From: JBMNGH01 sp050949725
GTDB taxonomy: Bacteria > Bacillota > Thermosediminibacteria > Thermosediminibacterales > Tepidanaerobacteraceae
NCBI GenBank assembly: GCA_050949725.1
Contig: JBMNGH010000007.1
Span: 1 to 64,000, forward strand
Length of the DNA stretch: 64,000 nt
Reading direction: 5' to 3'
Shown here: piece after piece, positions 18,201 to 26,730 of the stretch
Numbering within the stretch: position 1 is the stretch's first letter
Layout of the letters: every line of letters begins with the position of its first letter
The notes under the pieces: generated by a model
Told to the model about the DNA's origin: nothing
Database searches by the model: none
The model's input: only the letters and a program-made list of their open reading frames with translations
Program-made: the position numbers and the translations under genes

Positions 18201-18496
18201 ATGCCCAAAGCCATTTATGGTTCATTGATAACATATTGAAAATAAACAACTAACCAAATCTATAATGATTTAATATCACGGTGTCAATTTTTCTGCTACA
18301 CCTTTGTACATCTTTTTTTCAGGATATTTATAAGAGTATAGTTTGCTCGTTTGTTTTCTCATATCCAAGCTGGCACACCTTTCATTACCCTCTGTTATCG
18401 TTATAAAATGATTTCCTGCCAACGTCCGACCTTGCTTGGAAAACAGTGTTTCCATAAGAAAGAAATATTCAAATCCTTAAATCTTCCATGTCAACT

Positions 18497-20224
18497 TTAC
18501 TTGTTTTTTGATGGAAGAAAAAATGAAAAGGTTGTGCAGCCTTCAGGGTAATTTGTTGCCCATACCTTACCCCTATGAGCATCGATTAAATTTTTAACTA
18601 TTGCAAGACCCAGCCCTGTGCCTTCTGTGTGTCTAGCGCGAGACTTGTCTATTTTATAAAAACGTTCCCATATAAAAGGCAACTCATCCTCAGGAATTCC
18701 AACACCAGTGTTTGTCATTGATACAATGATTCCCTCTTCAACCGTTTTAGCATGGATTTTAATTTCGCCACCTGGATCAGCATATCTCATGGCATTGTCC
18801 AAAAGGTTTATAAAAACTTGAACTATGCGATCCTCATCAGCTTCAATAATCGGCAATTGGTCACAATCAACTACAATGCTTAAATCTTTTTCTTCCAATA
18901 CAGGATCTAGCTTTTTGACAACTCGCACAATTAGTTTATCTAGGCGTATTTTGTCCTTTTTTAGTACAAAATGCCCTCCTTCAATTTGGGAAAGGTCCAA
19001 GAGATCATTTACCAACCGACGAAGTCGCAATGTCTCATCAAGTATTATACTCAAGTACCTCTTTTGTTCTTCCGGGTTATCTACTATTTGGTCGAGAAGA
19101 GCCTCAGTGTATCCCTGAAGATATGACAGAGGCGTCCGCAATTCGTGCGATACATCTCCTATGAATTCTCTTCTTAAGTGTTCCAGCTTCCTTTCCTTCG
19201 TCACGTCCTGCAATACAACTAGTACCCCTAGAATTGTGGACTTCTCATCCATTAAAGGAGCAAACCTAGCACTGATAATTTTTCCATCAATTTTTATTTC
19301 CTCAGCCAAATGCATTTTTTCCTGCTTAACTCTATTAAGAAATGGCATAAATATCTTATACCGTTCAGGGTTTTTACTGTTATATCCCTCACTACCCAAA
19401 ATCGCTTTAGCTTGGGGATTGACAATCAGTACTGTATTATCAGAGCCAAAAGTTATAACCCCATCAGTCATGCTCAAAAGCACATTGTGGAGCTGATTCT
19501 TCTCTTGATAAAGAGCATTAATATTATCCTTTAATGCTTCTGAAAGGTAGTTTATTGATCTGGCCAAGGTCCCTATTTCGTCATCTGAAACAACTTCAAT
19601 CCTATCGTCAAAAACACCACCGGCCATGTTTTCCGCCACTTTTTTAATGCGAACAAGAGGCTTTGAAATCATCTTTGACAAAATAAAACTCAGGGCAGTT
19701 GAGACTAGAATGGCCCCGGCAGCAGCTATAAGTATCAAGTGCCTTATATGTGTAATTGATTTCTGTATTGATGTAATTGGAGAATAAAGAATCACTGCCC
19801 CCATTACTCCGTCTTCCGTTTTAATGGGCAGTGCTACCATCAGCATTGATGTACCAAAATGTGGCACATATGATTTGTGCACAACCATGTTTCCATCCAA
19901 AATTTGTGCAAATTGTTTGCTGGTGAGAATAGAATCTCTCATATTAAGCAGGCTGGAACTGGCCATTATTAAACCCTGACGGTCAACTACCACAGCATGT
20001 GCGTTAATAAATTTGCTGATATCTATTAACTCAGTGGGTTCGATTCCGCGCAAAATAAGGCTTATCAGTTGTTGACCTTCATTTATCATTTCATTCTTCT
20101 TTATACTAAAATAAAAGTTTTCAAAAAACCGTGACATCGTAAGGCCTGATACAAGAATTGCTACTATAGCTAAAAGTGTCATGAACAGCCAAAGTTTGCC
20201 AATAATACTCTTTTGAAAAATCAC
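18497..20224 (-). CDS. sensor histidine kinase with extracellular sensor, HAMP and PAS domains
   Basis: The 575-aa membrane kinase has an N-terminal transmembrane helix (about 10-30), an extracellular domain, a second helix (about 160-185), HAMP (about 185-240), PAS (about 250-340) and a kinase core. The H-box is FIGDVSHELRTPLS, the N-box LLDNAMRYADPGG, and the G boxes NTGVGIPEDE and GTGLGLAIVK. The overall layout is that of WalK/PhoR/ResE-type kinases. The GTG start overlaps the response-regulator stop as GTGA, so the two are translationally coupled. The signal is unknown. Confidence 0.95.
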   Translation of the reverse strand: MIFQKSIIGKLWLFMTLLAIVAILVSGLTMSRFFENFYFSIKKNEMINEGQQLISLILRGIEPTELIDISKFINAHAVVVDRQGLIMASSSLLNMRDSILTSKQFAQILDGNMVVHKSYVPHFGTSMLMVALPIKTEDGVMGAVILYSPITSIQKSITHIRHLILIAAAGAILVSTALSFILSKMISKPLVRIKKVAENMAGGVFDDRIEVVSDDEIGTLARSINYLSEALKDNINALYQEKNQLHNVLLSMTDGVITFGSDNTVLIVNPQAKAILGSEGYNSKNPERYKIFMPFLNRVKQEKMHLAEEIKIDGKIISARFAPLMDEKSTILGVLVVLQDVTKERKLEHLRREFIGDVSHELRTPLSYLQGYTEALLDQIVDNPEEQKRYLSIILDETLRLRRLVNDLLDLSQIEGGHFVLKKDKIRLDKLIVRVVKKLDPVLEEKDLSIVVDCDQLPIIEADEDRIVQVFINLLDNAMRYADPGGEIKIHAKTVEEGIIVSMTNTGVGIPEDELPFIWERFYKIDKSRARHTEGTGLGLAIVKNLIDAHRGKVWATNYPEGCTTFSFFLPSKNK

Positions 20225-20907
20225 CCTACCACCCCGAACTTATAACCTATCCCCCATACTGTGCTTATAAAAGAAGCAGCCTTACTTCTCCCAAGTTTTT
20301 CTCTTAGCTGCTTAATATGAGTATCAACAGTACGAAGACTCCCAAAGAAGTCGTAACCCCATACTTCCTCAAGAAGAGTCTCACGATTGAATACCCTACC
20401 CTCGTTTCTTGCCAAGTAATATAAAAGATCGAATTCCTTTGGTGTTAAATATACTTCTCTTTCATCAACCTTTACAGTTCTCGAAACGGGATCAATAATC
20501 AAACCTGGAAACTCAAGAGTCTCCTTTTCCTCCTTTTTTAGGACAGAGCGTCTTAACAAGGCTTTGGCTCGAGCGGTAAGTTCCCTAGGGCTAAAAGGTT
20601 TTACAACATAGTCATCTGCTCCAAGTTCAAATCCTAAAACTTTATCAAATTCTTCTCCTCGTGCAGTCAGCATAATAATCGGCACATCACTGTTTTTTCG
20701 AATTTCCTTACACACGGTCCACCCGTCTACAACCGGCAGCATCAAATCTAAAATGATAAGGTCATATCCATTTTCTTTTGCCATATCGAGGGCACGTTGT
20801 CCATCATACGCTCCATCAACTTTAAATCCCTCTTTTTCAAGATATAATTTCACAAGTTCTACCATACGCTTTTCGTCATCAACGACAAGCACCCTTAATA
20901 AAGGCAT
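20221..20907 (-). CDS. OmpR/PhoB-family response regulator
   Basis: The 228-aa regulator has a receiver domain (acidic VVDDEK, phospho-acceptor Asp in DLIILDLMLP near residue 52, VVKPFSPREL lysine near 100) and a C-terminal winged helix (LTPKEFDLLYYLARN to TVDTHIKQLREKLG). The ATG at 20907 has AGGAGG nine bases upstream. The open frame continues 37 codons farther into a dispersed repeat, which is an artefact. It is cotranscribed with the kinase gene through a 4-nt overlap. Two tandem copies of the dispersed hairpin repeat begin 25 nt upstream of its start codon and would lie in its 5' leader. Confidence 0.95.
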   Translation of the reverse strand: MPLLRVLVVDDEKRMVELVKLYLEKEGFKVDGAYDGQRALDMAKENGYDLIILDLMLPVVDGWTVCKEIRKNSDVPIIMLTARGEEFDKVLGFELGADDYVVKPFSPRELTARAKALLRRSVLKKEEKETLEFPGLIIDPVSRTVKVDEREVYLTPKEFDLLYYLARNEGRVFNRETLLEEVWGYDFFGSLRTVDTHIKQLREKLGRSKAASFISTVWGIGYKFGVVG

Positions 20908-20931
20908 GTCCAAGCTCCTCCTATTTGTAAT

Positions 20932-21065
20932 AAGAACCCCACCCGACGACGCAATCGATGATTGCTGTCGGGTCCCGGGAACCTTGCGCTTCGCTAAAGA
21001 ACCCCATCCAACACGCAATCGATGATTGCTGCCGGGGCACGGGACCTTATTGTTTCAAATAAGGT
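20932..21065 (+). repeat. Dispersed hairpin repeat, two tandem copies (locus A)
   Basis: Copy 1 (20932-20985) and copy 2 (20997-21065) share AAGAACCCCA at the left, an interrupted hairpin (CCCGAC and GCAATC pairing with GATTGC and GTCGGG in copy 1), and CGGGAACCTT at the right. They are joined by GCGCTTCGCTA. Copy 2 has a degenerate outer stem. It ends in a second small hairpin, ACCTTATT pairing with AATAAGGT. Confidence 0.9.
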
Positions 21066-21143
21066 CAAGTTGCCTTGACCCCAATAATCACTTAACTCAT
21101 CCTATAGTAATTATAGGTTTTCGTATATTTTTAGTCAACAAGC

Positions 21144-21908
21144 TTATTTTGGCCTCATCTCTCCGGTAGACTTGTCAATATAATATTCACCCTTTATGAG
21201 AAGCTGAGAGATTGGTACAATCTTGTAACCTTGGCGATCCAACTCATTTAAAATGATTTCTAAGGCTTCTGCAGTATTTTTTCCGTTGTTGTGGAATAAC
21301 ACAATTGAACCCGGTTTTATGCGTTTTATTACCCTGTCGTAGATTGCACTTGCGCTCAGATCTTTCCAATCCAATGAATCTACGTCCCACTGTATTACCT
21401 TATAATTTAGTTCAGAACAAGTTGTTATGAGCAAATTCCCATAATCGCCGAATGGCGGCCTGAATAGATTTGCTTCCTGCCCTGTTAGTTCCTTAATTTT
21501 TTTATGGGTCGTCTGTAACTCTTCAATCATTGATTCTTTGGACAAAGAGCTCATCCTTGGATGTGTTGCGGAGTGATTGCCTATCTCATGGCCTTCAGCG
21601 GCAATCCTACGTGTCATATCAGGATACTCTTCCATCCAGAATTTAACCAGAAAGAATGTTGTCTTTACTCCGTGTCTGCGTAAAATGTCGAGCAACCTTG
21701 GGGTAACGTCACTTCCCCATGCCGCATCAAATGATATAGCAGCTATTTTTTCCTCTGTCTGGACTCTGTATATTGGCACAAGTCTGTCTAACCCTCCAAA
21801 AACCAAAAGCGATTTTGTAGGCAAGTAACTTAAGCATGAAAAAACAATTATTATGACAGTAACAAGACATATTAATCCTGTAATATAATTACGTCGGATA
21901 TTTTTCAT
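21144..21908 (-). CDS. polysaccharide deacetylase (PdaB-like)
   Basis: This protein of about 254 aa has an N-terminal membrane anchor (LICLVTVIIIVFSCL) and a NodB deacetylase domain. Motif 1 is ISFDAAWG, motif 2 HEIGNHSATHP with the metal-binding histidines, then FRPPFGDYG, the WDVDSLDW segment and IVLFHN. The Asp normally leading motif 1 is present (FDAAW). It likely removes acetyl groups from peptidoglycan or another glycan outside the membrane; such proteins are common in sporulation. The start is uncertain: ATG at 21908 with GGGGGTGA 11 nt upstream, or an overlapping GTG at 21923. Confidence 0.88.
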   Translation of the reverse strand: MKNIRRNYITGLICLVTVIIIVFSCLSYLPTKSLLVFGGLDRLVPIYRVQTEEKIAAISFDAAWGSDVTPRLLDILRRHGVKTTFFLVKFWMEEYPDMTRRIAAEGHEIGNHSATHPRMSSLSKESMIEELQTTHKKIKELTGQEANLFRPPFGDYGNLLITTCSELNYKVIQWDVDSLDWKDLSASAIYDRVIKRIKPGSIVLFHNNGKNTAEALEIILNELDRQGYKIVPISQLLIKGEYYIDKSTGEMRPK

Positions 21909-22036
21909 CTTAATTGTAATCACCCCCTAACTTAGTCATATTATTTTTATTCTCAGAGACAACAACTTATGATATGTCGAATATCCTGCATTCATGACGA
22001 ATATTATTTAATAAAAACTAAAGGGGGGGGTTTTGA

Positions 22037-22336
22037 GTGTTGACTAAGGGTCAAAAGAAAGGTGTTATATTCGGTATAATATGGGGATTTTTTAGCTGGG
22101 TGCCCTATTACACAGAGTACTTAGGTAATATTAGAAATCTAATTGGCATTCCTGCGACACTGGGATTAAATTTAGAACTGGTCTTAAATAAGGGAAATGC
22201 ATTTGTTTTCAGTATAATTATGGGTGCGGGCATATGTTTTTTCATCGTAAGCCTTTTTGAGTTTTTAAGGACAGGAGTCAAAGTTATTGGTCTTTTCCCA
22301 TATAAAAAGAGAAGGATGTTAAAGAGGGGGTTGTAA
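22037..22336 (+). CDS. small membrane protein of unknown function
   Basis: This 99-aa protein has two hydrophobic segments (about 9-28 and 55-80) and a basic C-terminal tail (KKRRMLKRG). The GTG start at 22037 is preceded by a run of G. The stop is two bases before the start of the UPF0016 half-protein gene, so the two are probably cotranscribed. No family recognised. Confidence 0.6.
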   Translation: MLTKGQKKGVIFGIIWGFFSWVPYYTEYLGNIRNLIGIPATLGLNLELVLNKGNAFVFSIIMGAGICFFIVSLFEFLRTGVKVIGLFPYKKRRMLKRGL

Positions 22337-22338
22337 AC

Positions 22339-22614
22339 TTGATCCTCTGCAAAACTTTTTTTGCGACATTTGTACTTGTGTTCCTTGCAGAATTAGGCGA
22401 TAAAACTCAATTATCAACTATCCTAATGGCTGCACATAATGAATCTTTTTTGAGTGTTTTTTTGGGTGCCTCGCTTGCTCTGATACTAAATGCATTTATT
22501 GGTGTATATCTAGGAGGTATTATCTCAAAATCTGTACCGATGGATTATATCCACTTGGGAGCGGGGATATCTTTTATTATTATTGGAATATTGCTCGTAA
22601 CACAAAGGCTTTAA
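22339..22614 (+). CDS. UPF0016/GDT1-family half-size cation transporter
   Basis: This 91-aa protein has three hydrophobic helices and the family signature ELGDKTQ at residues 18-24. That acidic E-x-G-D-K/R-T motif forms the Mn2+/Ca2+ site in GDT1/TMEM165/MneA proteins. Full-size members carry two copies of the domain; this gene holds one, so it would act as a homodimer. The start is TTG with GAGGGGG upstream. The partner 2 nt upstream is a small membrane protein, not a second half. Mn2+ export is the most likely role, by family knowledge only. Confidence 0.85.
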   Translation: MILCKTFFATFVLVFLAELGDKTQLSTILMAAHNESFLSVFLGASLALILNAFIGVYLGGIISKSVPMDYIHLGAGISFIIIGILLVTQRL

Positions 22615-22780
22615 TTTATTATCACCTTATAATCCTTTATTTCAATAATTAAAATTGAATTAAAATTTCAACCTTTTGATGATAACATAAAAAATTGTTT
22701 TTGAAATGCCTAGCTTTTTTTTTATGCTTTCTGTTATAATAACAGATGGTGGTATAATAACTTTCTGAGGAGAGGTTACT

Positions 22781-24418
22781 TTGTCATTGGATACAGTATT
22801 CACTTTAATCGGTGGGCTAGGCCTTTTTATCTATGGAATGAGGCTCATGGGAGAGGGACTTGAAAAAGCTGCCGGCGACAAGCTCAAAAATCTGTTGGAA
22901 CTCCTTACCAGAAATAGGTTCCTCGGTGTAACTGTCGGTATGCTTGTAACTGCAATCATACAAAGCAGCAGTGCTACAACCGTAATGGTAGTCGGCCTTG
23001 TAAATGCCGGCCTCATGAACCTCAATCAGGCCATCGGCATAATAATGGGAGCAAATATCGGTACTACCATGACCGCGCAGCTCATAGCATTTAAACTCAC
23101 AGATTTAGCTCTCCCAGCAATAGGTATTGGAACAGCCGTCTTTATGTTCAGCAAACAAAAAACCCAAAAATTTATAGGGGAAATAATACTCGGATTCGGG
23201 CTATTGTTTTTCGGGATGCAGACAATGGAAATTGCTTTAAAGCCCCTTGCGAAAATGCCCGAATTTGTAAATTTCCTTGCTAGCTTTTCAAAGACACCTG
23301 TATTAGGCGTATTGGCGGGATTTTTAACGACAGGCATTATTCAGAGCAGTAGTGCAACAATAGGAATTTTGCAGGCGCTGGCAGGACAAGGGATAGTGGA
23401 TATTTCAATAGCACTGCCCATATTATTCGGCGATAATATTGGAACATGTGTCACAGCACTTCTCTCAAGTATAGGCACAAACATAACAGCAAGAAGAGCT
23501 GCTCTGCTTCATCTGATAATTAAAGTCATTGGTACTGTTATTTTTCTGTTTTTAATTCCTGTTTTAAAAACAGTAGTTTTAACAACCTCTCCTGACCCAA
23601 TAAGACAAATAGCCAATGCTCATACCATTTTTAACGTCACTAACACTATAATCCTGCTCCCCTTCTCTTTTGTGTTAATAAAACTGGTCACTCGTCTGAT
23701 GCCAGGCGAACCAGTAATTGTTGAGAGAGGCTTAAAATTTATTGATGACAGACTGCTCAAAACCCCTTCAGTGGCTTTCTTACAGGTCAATAAAGAGATA
23801 GCCAGAATGGGGCGACTTTCATTGGAAACCGTGAGAGATACAGTAAACATATTTCTGAACTACAATGAGCAAAAAGACAAGCTGGCCCGCGAAAAAGAGA
23901 CTGTAATAAATGAACTCGCCCGTGACATAACCAGATTTCTCGCACTCCTTTCTAGGACACGTTTATCTTCGAATGAAGCAAGTTTTCTTACAAAAATGAT
24001 AAATGCTGTCAATGATATGGAAAGGGTTGGAGACCATGCCATGAATATCTTGGAACTGGCAGAAGACAAACATGAGAAAAAACTTCCCTTTAGCAAGGAA
24101 GCTCTATCAGAATTAGTTCAGATATCCTCAAAGGTTCAGGAAAACTTTTCCTTGTCTGTTGAAGCCTTTTCTGAGAACGATAGAGACAAATCAACAGCAA
24201 TAATCATAAATGAAGAAGAAATTGACAATATGGAAAAAAACCTCCGTGCAAATCATATAAAAAGACTAAATGAAGGTACATGTTATCCTAGTTCCGGTTT
24301 GTTGTTCCTCGACGTGTTGAATAATCTAGAGCGTATAGGTGACCATGCTTTTAATTTGGCTTCATATATTCTCGATATTGATAAAAATTATAAGGATTTG
24401 ACATTTATAAAAAAATAG
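22781..24418 (+). CDS. Na/Pi cotransporter family protein with PhoU-like C-terminal domain
   Basis: This 545-aa protein has a membrane part with two inverted Na/Pi cotransporter repeats, each with the QSSSAT signature (near residues 62 and 187). A PhoU-like four-helix cytoplasmic domain follows from about residue 350 to the end, with ERVGDHA and ERIGDHA. It imports phosphate with sodium, or a related anion. The start is TTG with GAGGAGAGG upstream. It is monocistronic, followed by a dispersed repeat. Confidence 0.93.
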   Translation: MSLDTVFTLIGGLGLFIYGMRLMGEGLEKAAGDKLKNLLELLTRNRFLGVTVGMLVTAIIQSSSATTVMVVGLVNAGLMNLNQAIGIIMGANIGTTMTAQLIAFKLTDLALPAIGIGTAVFMFSKQKTQKFIGEIILGFGLLFFGMQTMEIALKPLAKMPEFVNFLASFSKTPVLGVLAGFLTTGIIQSSSATIGILQALAGQGIVDISIALPILFGDNIGTCVTALLSSIGTNITARRAALLHLIIKVIGTVIFLFLIPVLKTVVLTTSPDPIRQIANAHTIFNVTNTIILLPFSFVLIKLVTRLMPGEPVIVERGLKFIDDRLLKTPSVAFLQVNKEIARMGRLSLETVRDTVNIFLNYNEQKDKLAREKETVINELARDITRFLALLSRTRLSSNEASFLTKMINAVNDMERVGDHAMNILELAEDKHEKKLPFSKEALSELVQISSKVQENFSLSVEAFSENDRDKSTAIIINEEEIDNMEKNLRANHIKRLNEGTCYPSSGLLFLDVLNNLERIGDHAFNLASYILDIDKNYKDLTFIKK

Positions 24419-24496
24419 CTAAACTTGTTATCTGTGTAACCTGAAACATAATATTCTAACATAATATGCCCCTTTTTCGGTTAATTTATAAAAAAT

Positions 24497-24565
24497 AAGA
24501 ACCCCACCCAACACGCAATCAAAGATTGCTGTTGAGTCCCGGGAACCTTGTTGTTTCACAATAAG
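24497..24565 (+). repeat. Dispersed hairpin repeat (locus B)
   Basis: Single copy with AAGAACCCCA, outer arm CCCAAC pairing imperfectly with GTTGAG, inner arm GCAATC pairing with GATTGC, then CCCGGGAACCTT. A second weak hairpin with GTTGTTTCACAA in its loop ends the copy. It lies between the Na/Pi transporter and the SASP gene, both on the plus strand. Confidence 0.9.
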
Positions 24566-24606
24566 ATTGCCAGTAAAAATTAAAAATACGGAAAGGGGGA
24601 TTACAT

Positions 24607-24834
24607 TTGGCATCCGGGCAAAGCGGCAAAAAACATGTGGTTGAAGGTATTCACAGAGAGATGGACAATTTTAAATACGAGGTAGCAAGCGAGCTAAATA
24701 TCCCTGTTTACCAAGGCTCTGAGGATTACTGGGGAAATATATCCTCAAGGGACTGCGGTGCCGTCGGAGGCAATATGGTGAGAAAAATGATACAAATGGC
24801 AGAAACTCAGATAGGTCAAAAGCAAAAGCTTTAA
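24607..24834 (+). CDS. alpha/beta-type small acid-soluble spore protein
   Basis: This 75-aa protein coats and protects DNA in the dormant spore. It contains the first SASP motif around the GPR protease site (YEVASELNIP, residues 29-38) and the second motif SSRDCGAVGGNMVRKMI (about 50-66). The TTG start at 24607 has AAGGGGGA six bases before it. It is shorter at the N terminus of the second motif than Bacillus SspA, as in many clostridia. It is diagnostic for an endospore-former and should be transcribed by sigma-G. A decayed relative lies at about 33.0 kb. Confidence 0.93.
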   Translation: MASGQSGKKHVVEGIHREMDNFKYEVASELNIPVYQGSEDYWGNISSRDCGAVGGNMVRKMIQMAETQIGQKQKL

Positions 24835-24867
24835 ACTGAAACATTATAAACCAAAAAACGTAAATGT

Positions 24868-24915
24868 AACCGCCACAAGGTCAAACCATGAAACCAAGTG
24901 GCGGTTTAATTTTTA
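24868..24915 (+). terminator. Rho-independent terminator of the SASP gene
   Basis: CCGCCAC pairs with GTGGCGG around a loop of about 21 nt and is followed by TTTAATTTTT. It lies between the SASP gene and the convergent PucR gene. Confidence 0.8.
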
Positions 24916-24923
24916 ACTATTAA

Positions 24924-26546
24924 CTATGCTTCTTTGAGTTTTTCGAGTGTAAATATTATCTCATACATTAATCTATAGGGATTTAAAAGCGGATCATGGC
25001 CCAGCAAACTTGTAATTTTGTTTTTTCTATAAAAAATTGTATTCTTGTGTAAGTATAATTCATCAGATACGGCCTGCATATTTCCGTTATGTTCAATCAA
25101 TTTTTCAAGTGTTTGCAGCAATGATGATTTAGTTTGTAAATCATATTCTTTCAATCTTTCCAAAGCCTGATCTACAATTTTTTTAGTTGACTCTCTGTTC
25201 GCAAGTTGGTCTAAAAGAGTATAAACACCTAAATCGGAATAAAAGATACAATTACCTCTTCCAAATATTTTCCTGCCCAATTTAATTGCTTTTATTGCTT
25301 CTTTATAACCTTTGGATATGTCCTGTATTTTGCCGAAATAATTGCAGATACCTATGGAGATAAACAGCTGGTTGTCTTTCGCGTATTTAATAATCCTATC
25401 ACCCAGTTTTTTTGCACGTTTATATAGGTTTTTTTCATCTTCCTTCCCCTCTAGCAAAACAATTATTAAATCACTTCTTAGTCCCACCAGATTTTTTGAA
25501 TTGTCGTTTAAAATGATTTCCTCGATTTTTGGTAATATGAAATTTTTTGCATATAGCATACTGCCTTCTGCCTTGTTTTGTTTGTTTAGATCATTGAAAT
25601 TATCAATATTACATATTAAAAGTAAATGCTTGTTTGTTAAATCCCAACCAAAACTTTTAGCTCTTGTGTGTGCAACCGTTTCATTGCTAAAATTCCATGT
25701 CATCAGGTCTGCTATAAAATCCCTTTTTAGGGTATCCTTCATATCTTCAAAGCGTTTCTTTTTTGTAAACATAAGCCCTATTGCTATAATGGCCTGTCCG
25801 ATTGTCAATAATATTTTTTCATCTTTGTCAATCATATCCAAAATTACTAAGTAACCATAGTATTGACTTGTCAATATGATCGGGTATATCAAAACTTTTT
25901 TTTGAGATACCCACAGAGGGGATGGGTTACGGAAATCAACGATATTTCTTTTTACTATTTGTTTTATTTCAGGAATTTCCTCACTCTTAACCTTGTGTTT
26001 TGATATGCAAATATTATCACTATCAAACAATGCTAACCTTTTTTTTATGATTGAACCTAATGTTGAAAGTAAATCATGTACATCTTTATCTGCTAAAATA
26101 ACATCATACAATTGCTTTTGTACATTTGATGCAAATAACAATTTCTCCTTTTCGATTTTTAATATTTCGTCCATTAATGGAGTTATAATGTCAACATATG
26201 CCATATCAGAGGGAACCAAGATTAACGGTAAATTTAAGTTATTAGCGAGAGATATGACTTCTTCAGACACCTGTTTTAACCAAAATCCCAATGAGCATAT
26301 AACCAGGCCGGAACAGGAGCGTTGTGCCAAAATCCTTATAATATTTAACTGTTTATCGATATCATCGGCAATAGAGTAAAAGGATGTTATGAATAATTCA
26401 CCACCTCTAATCCAATTGGCTACTTCAGAGGATGTGGCCTCCAAAACAGAGACGGAAGATATTTGTTTGTCAAGCCCTCCATGACCGGCTATTACTACCC
26501 CCTTTTTTAAGCCGCCTATTTCTATAGCTTTTCTTACAGATATCAT
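24924..26546 (-). CDS. PucR-family transcriptional regulator (island 1)
   Basis: This 540-aa regulator has an N-terminal PucR ligand-sensing domain (about 1-125, starting MISVRKAIEIGGLKKG), a middle GGDEF-like/GAF-like region and the C-terminal PucR helix-turn-helix near 480-530 (NMQAVSDELYLHKNTIFYRKNKI). The family controls purine, hydantoin and related nitrogen catabolism or amino-acid use. AAGGAG precedes the ATG by 6 nt. It is the last gene, after a terminator-like hairpin, of a minus-strand run with PepD, a nitroreductase, a racemase, an NCS1 permease and DUF917. A paralogue of similar length lies at 38.2 kb. Confidence 0.92.
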   Translation of the reverse strand: MISVRKAIEIGGLKKGVVIAGHGGLDKQISSVSVLEATSSEVANWIRGGELFITSFYSIADDIDKQLNIIRILAQRSCSGLVICSLGFWLKQVSEEVISLANNLNLPLILVPSDMAYVDIITPLMDEILKIEKEKLLFASNVQKQLYDVILADKDVHDLLSTLGSIIKKRLALFDSDNICISKHKVKSEEIPEIKQIVKRNIVDFRNPSPLWVSQKKVLIYPIILTSQYYGYLVILDMIDKDEKILLTIGQAIIAIGLMFTKKKRFEDMKDTLKRDFIADLMTWNFSNETVAHTRAKSFGWDLTNKHLLLICNIDNFNDLNKQNKAEGSMLYAKNFILPKIEEIILNDNSKNLVGLRSDLIIVLLEGKEDEKNLYKRAKKLGDRIIKYAKDNQLFISIGICNYFGKIQDISKGYKEAIKAIKLGRKIFGRGNCIFYSDLGVYTLLDQLANRESTKKIVDQALERLKEYDLQTKSSLLQTLEKLIEHNGNMQAVSDELYLHKNTIFYRKNKITSLLGHDPLLNPYRLMYEIIFTLEKLKEA

Positions 26547-26615
26547 AATTAGCTCCTTTTTTTAAATTTATTAAAAAACAAATTTTTTGGCATCTTGGGC
26601 TTCATAATAGCAAAT

Positions 26616-26648
26616 AAGGGTAACCTTAATTGTTACCCTTTTATATAT
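26616..26648. terminator. Hairpin between PepD and PucR genes
   Basis: AAGGGTAAC and GTTACCCTT form a perfect 9-bp stem with a 7-nt loop. The plus-strand side is followed by TTATATATTT and the minus side by ATTTGC. It probably ends the minus-strand transcript coming from PepD, though the T run is weak in that direction. Confidence 0.55.
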
Positions 26649-26730
26649 TTCGGCATGCTATCAATAAATAATGTTACATATTTTATTTAAAACTATCAAT
26701 ATAACTAATTGGCAGGTAAACCATATTTTT

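Noticed and set aside
18351..18551. 66-codon plus frame after ald
   Set aside because: No ribosome site, composition unlike a protein, and it runs into the histidine-kinase gene on the other strand.
20907..21018. N-terminal extension of the response regulator
   Set aside because: The extra 37 codons are the repeat element read as protein; the receiver domain starts at the ATG with AGGAGG.
20932..21065. Dispersed repeat as simple terminators
   Set aside because: The hairpins lack a T run after the main stem, and several copies sit just upstream of start codons.
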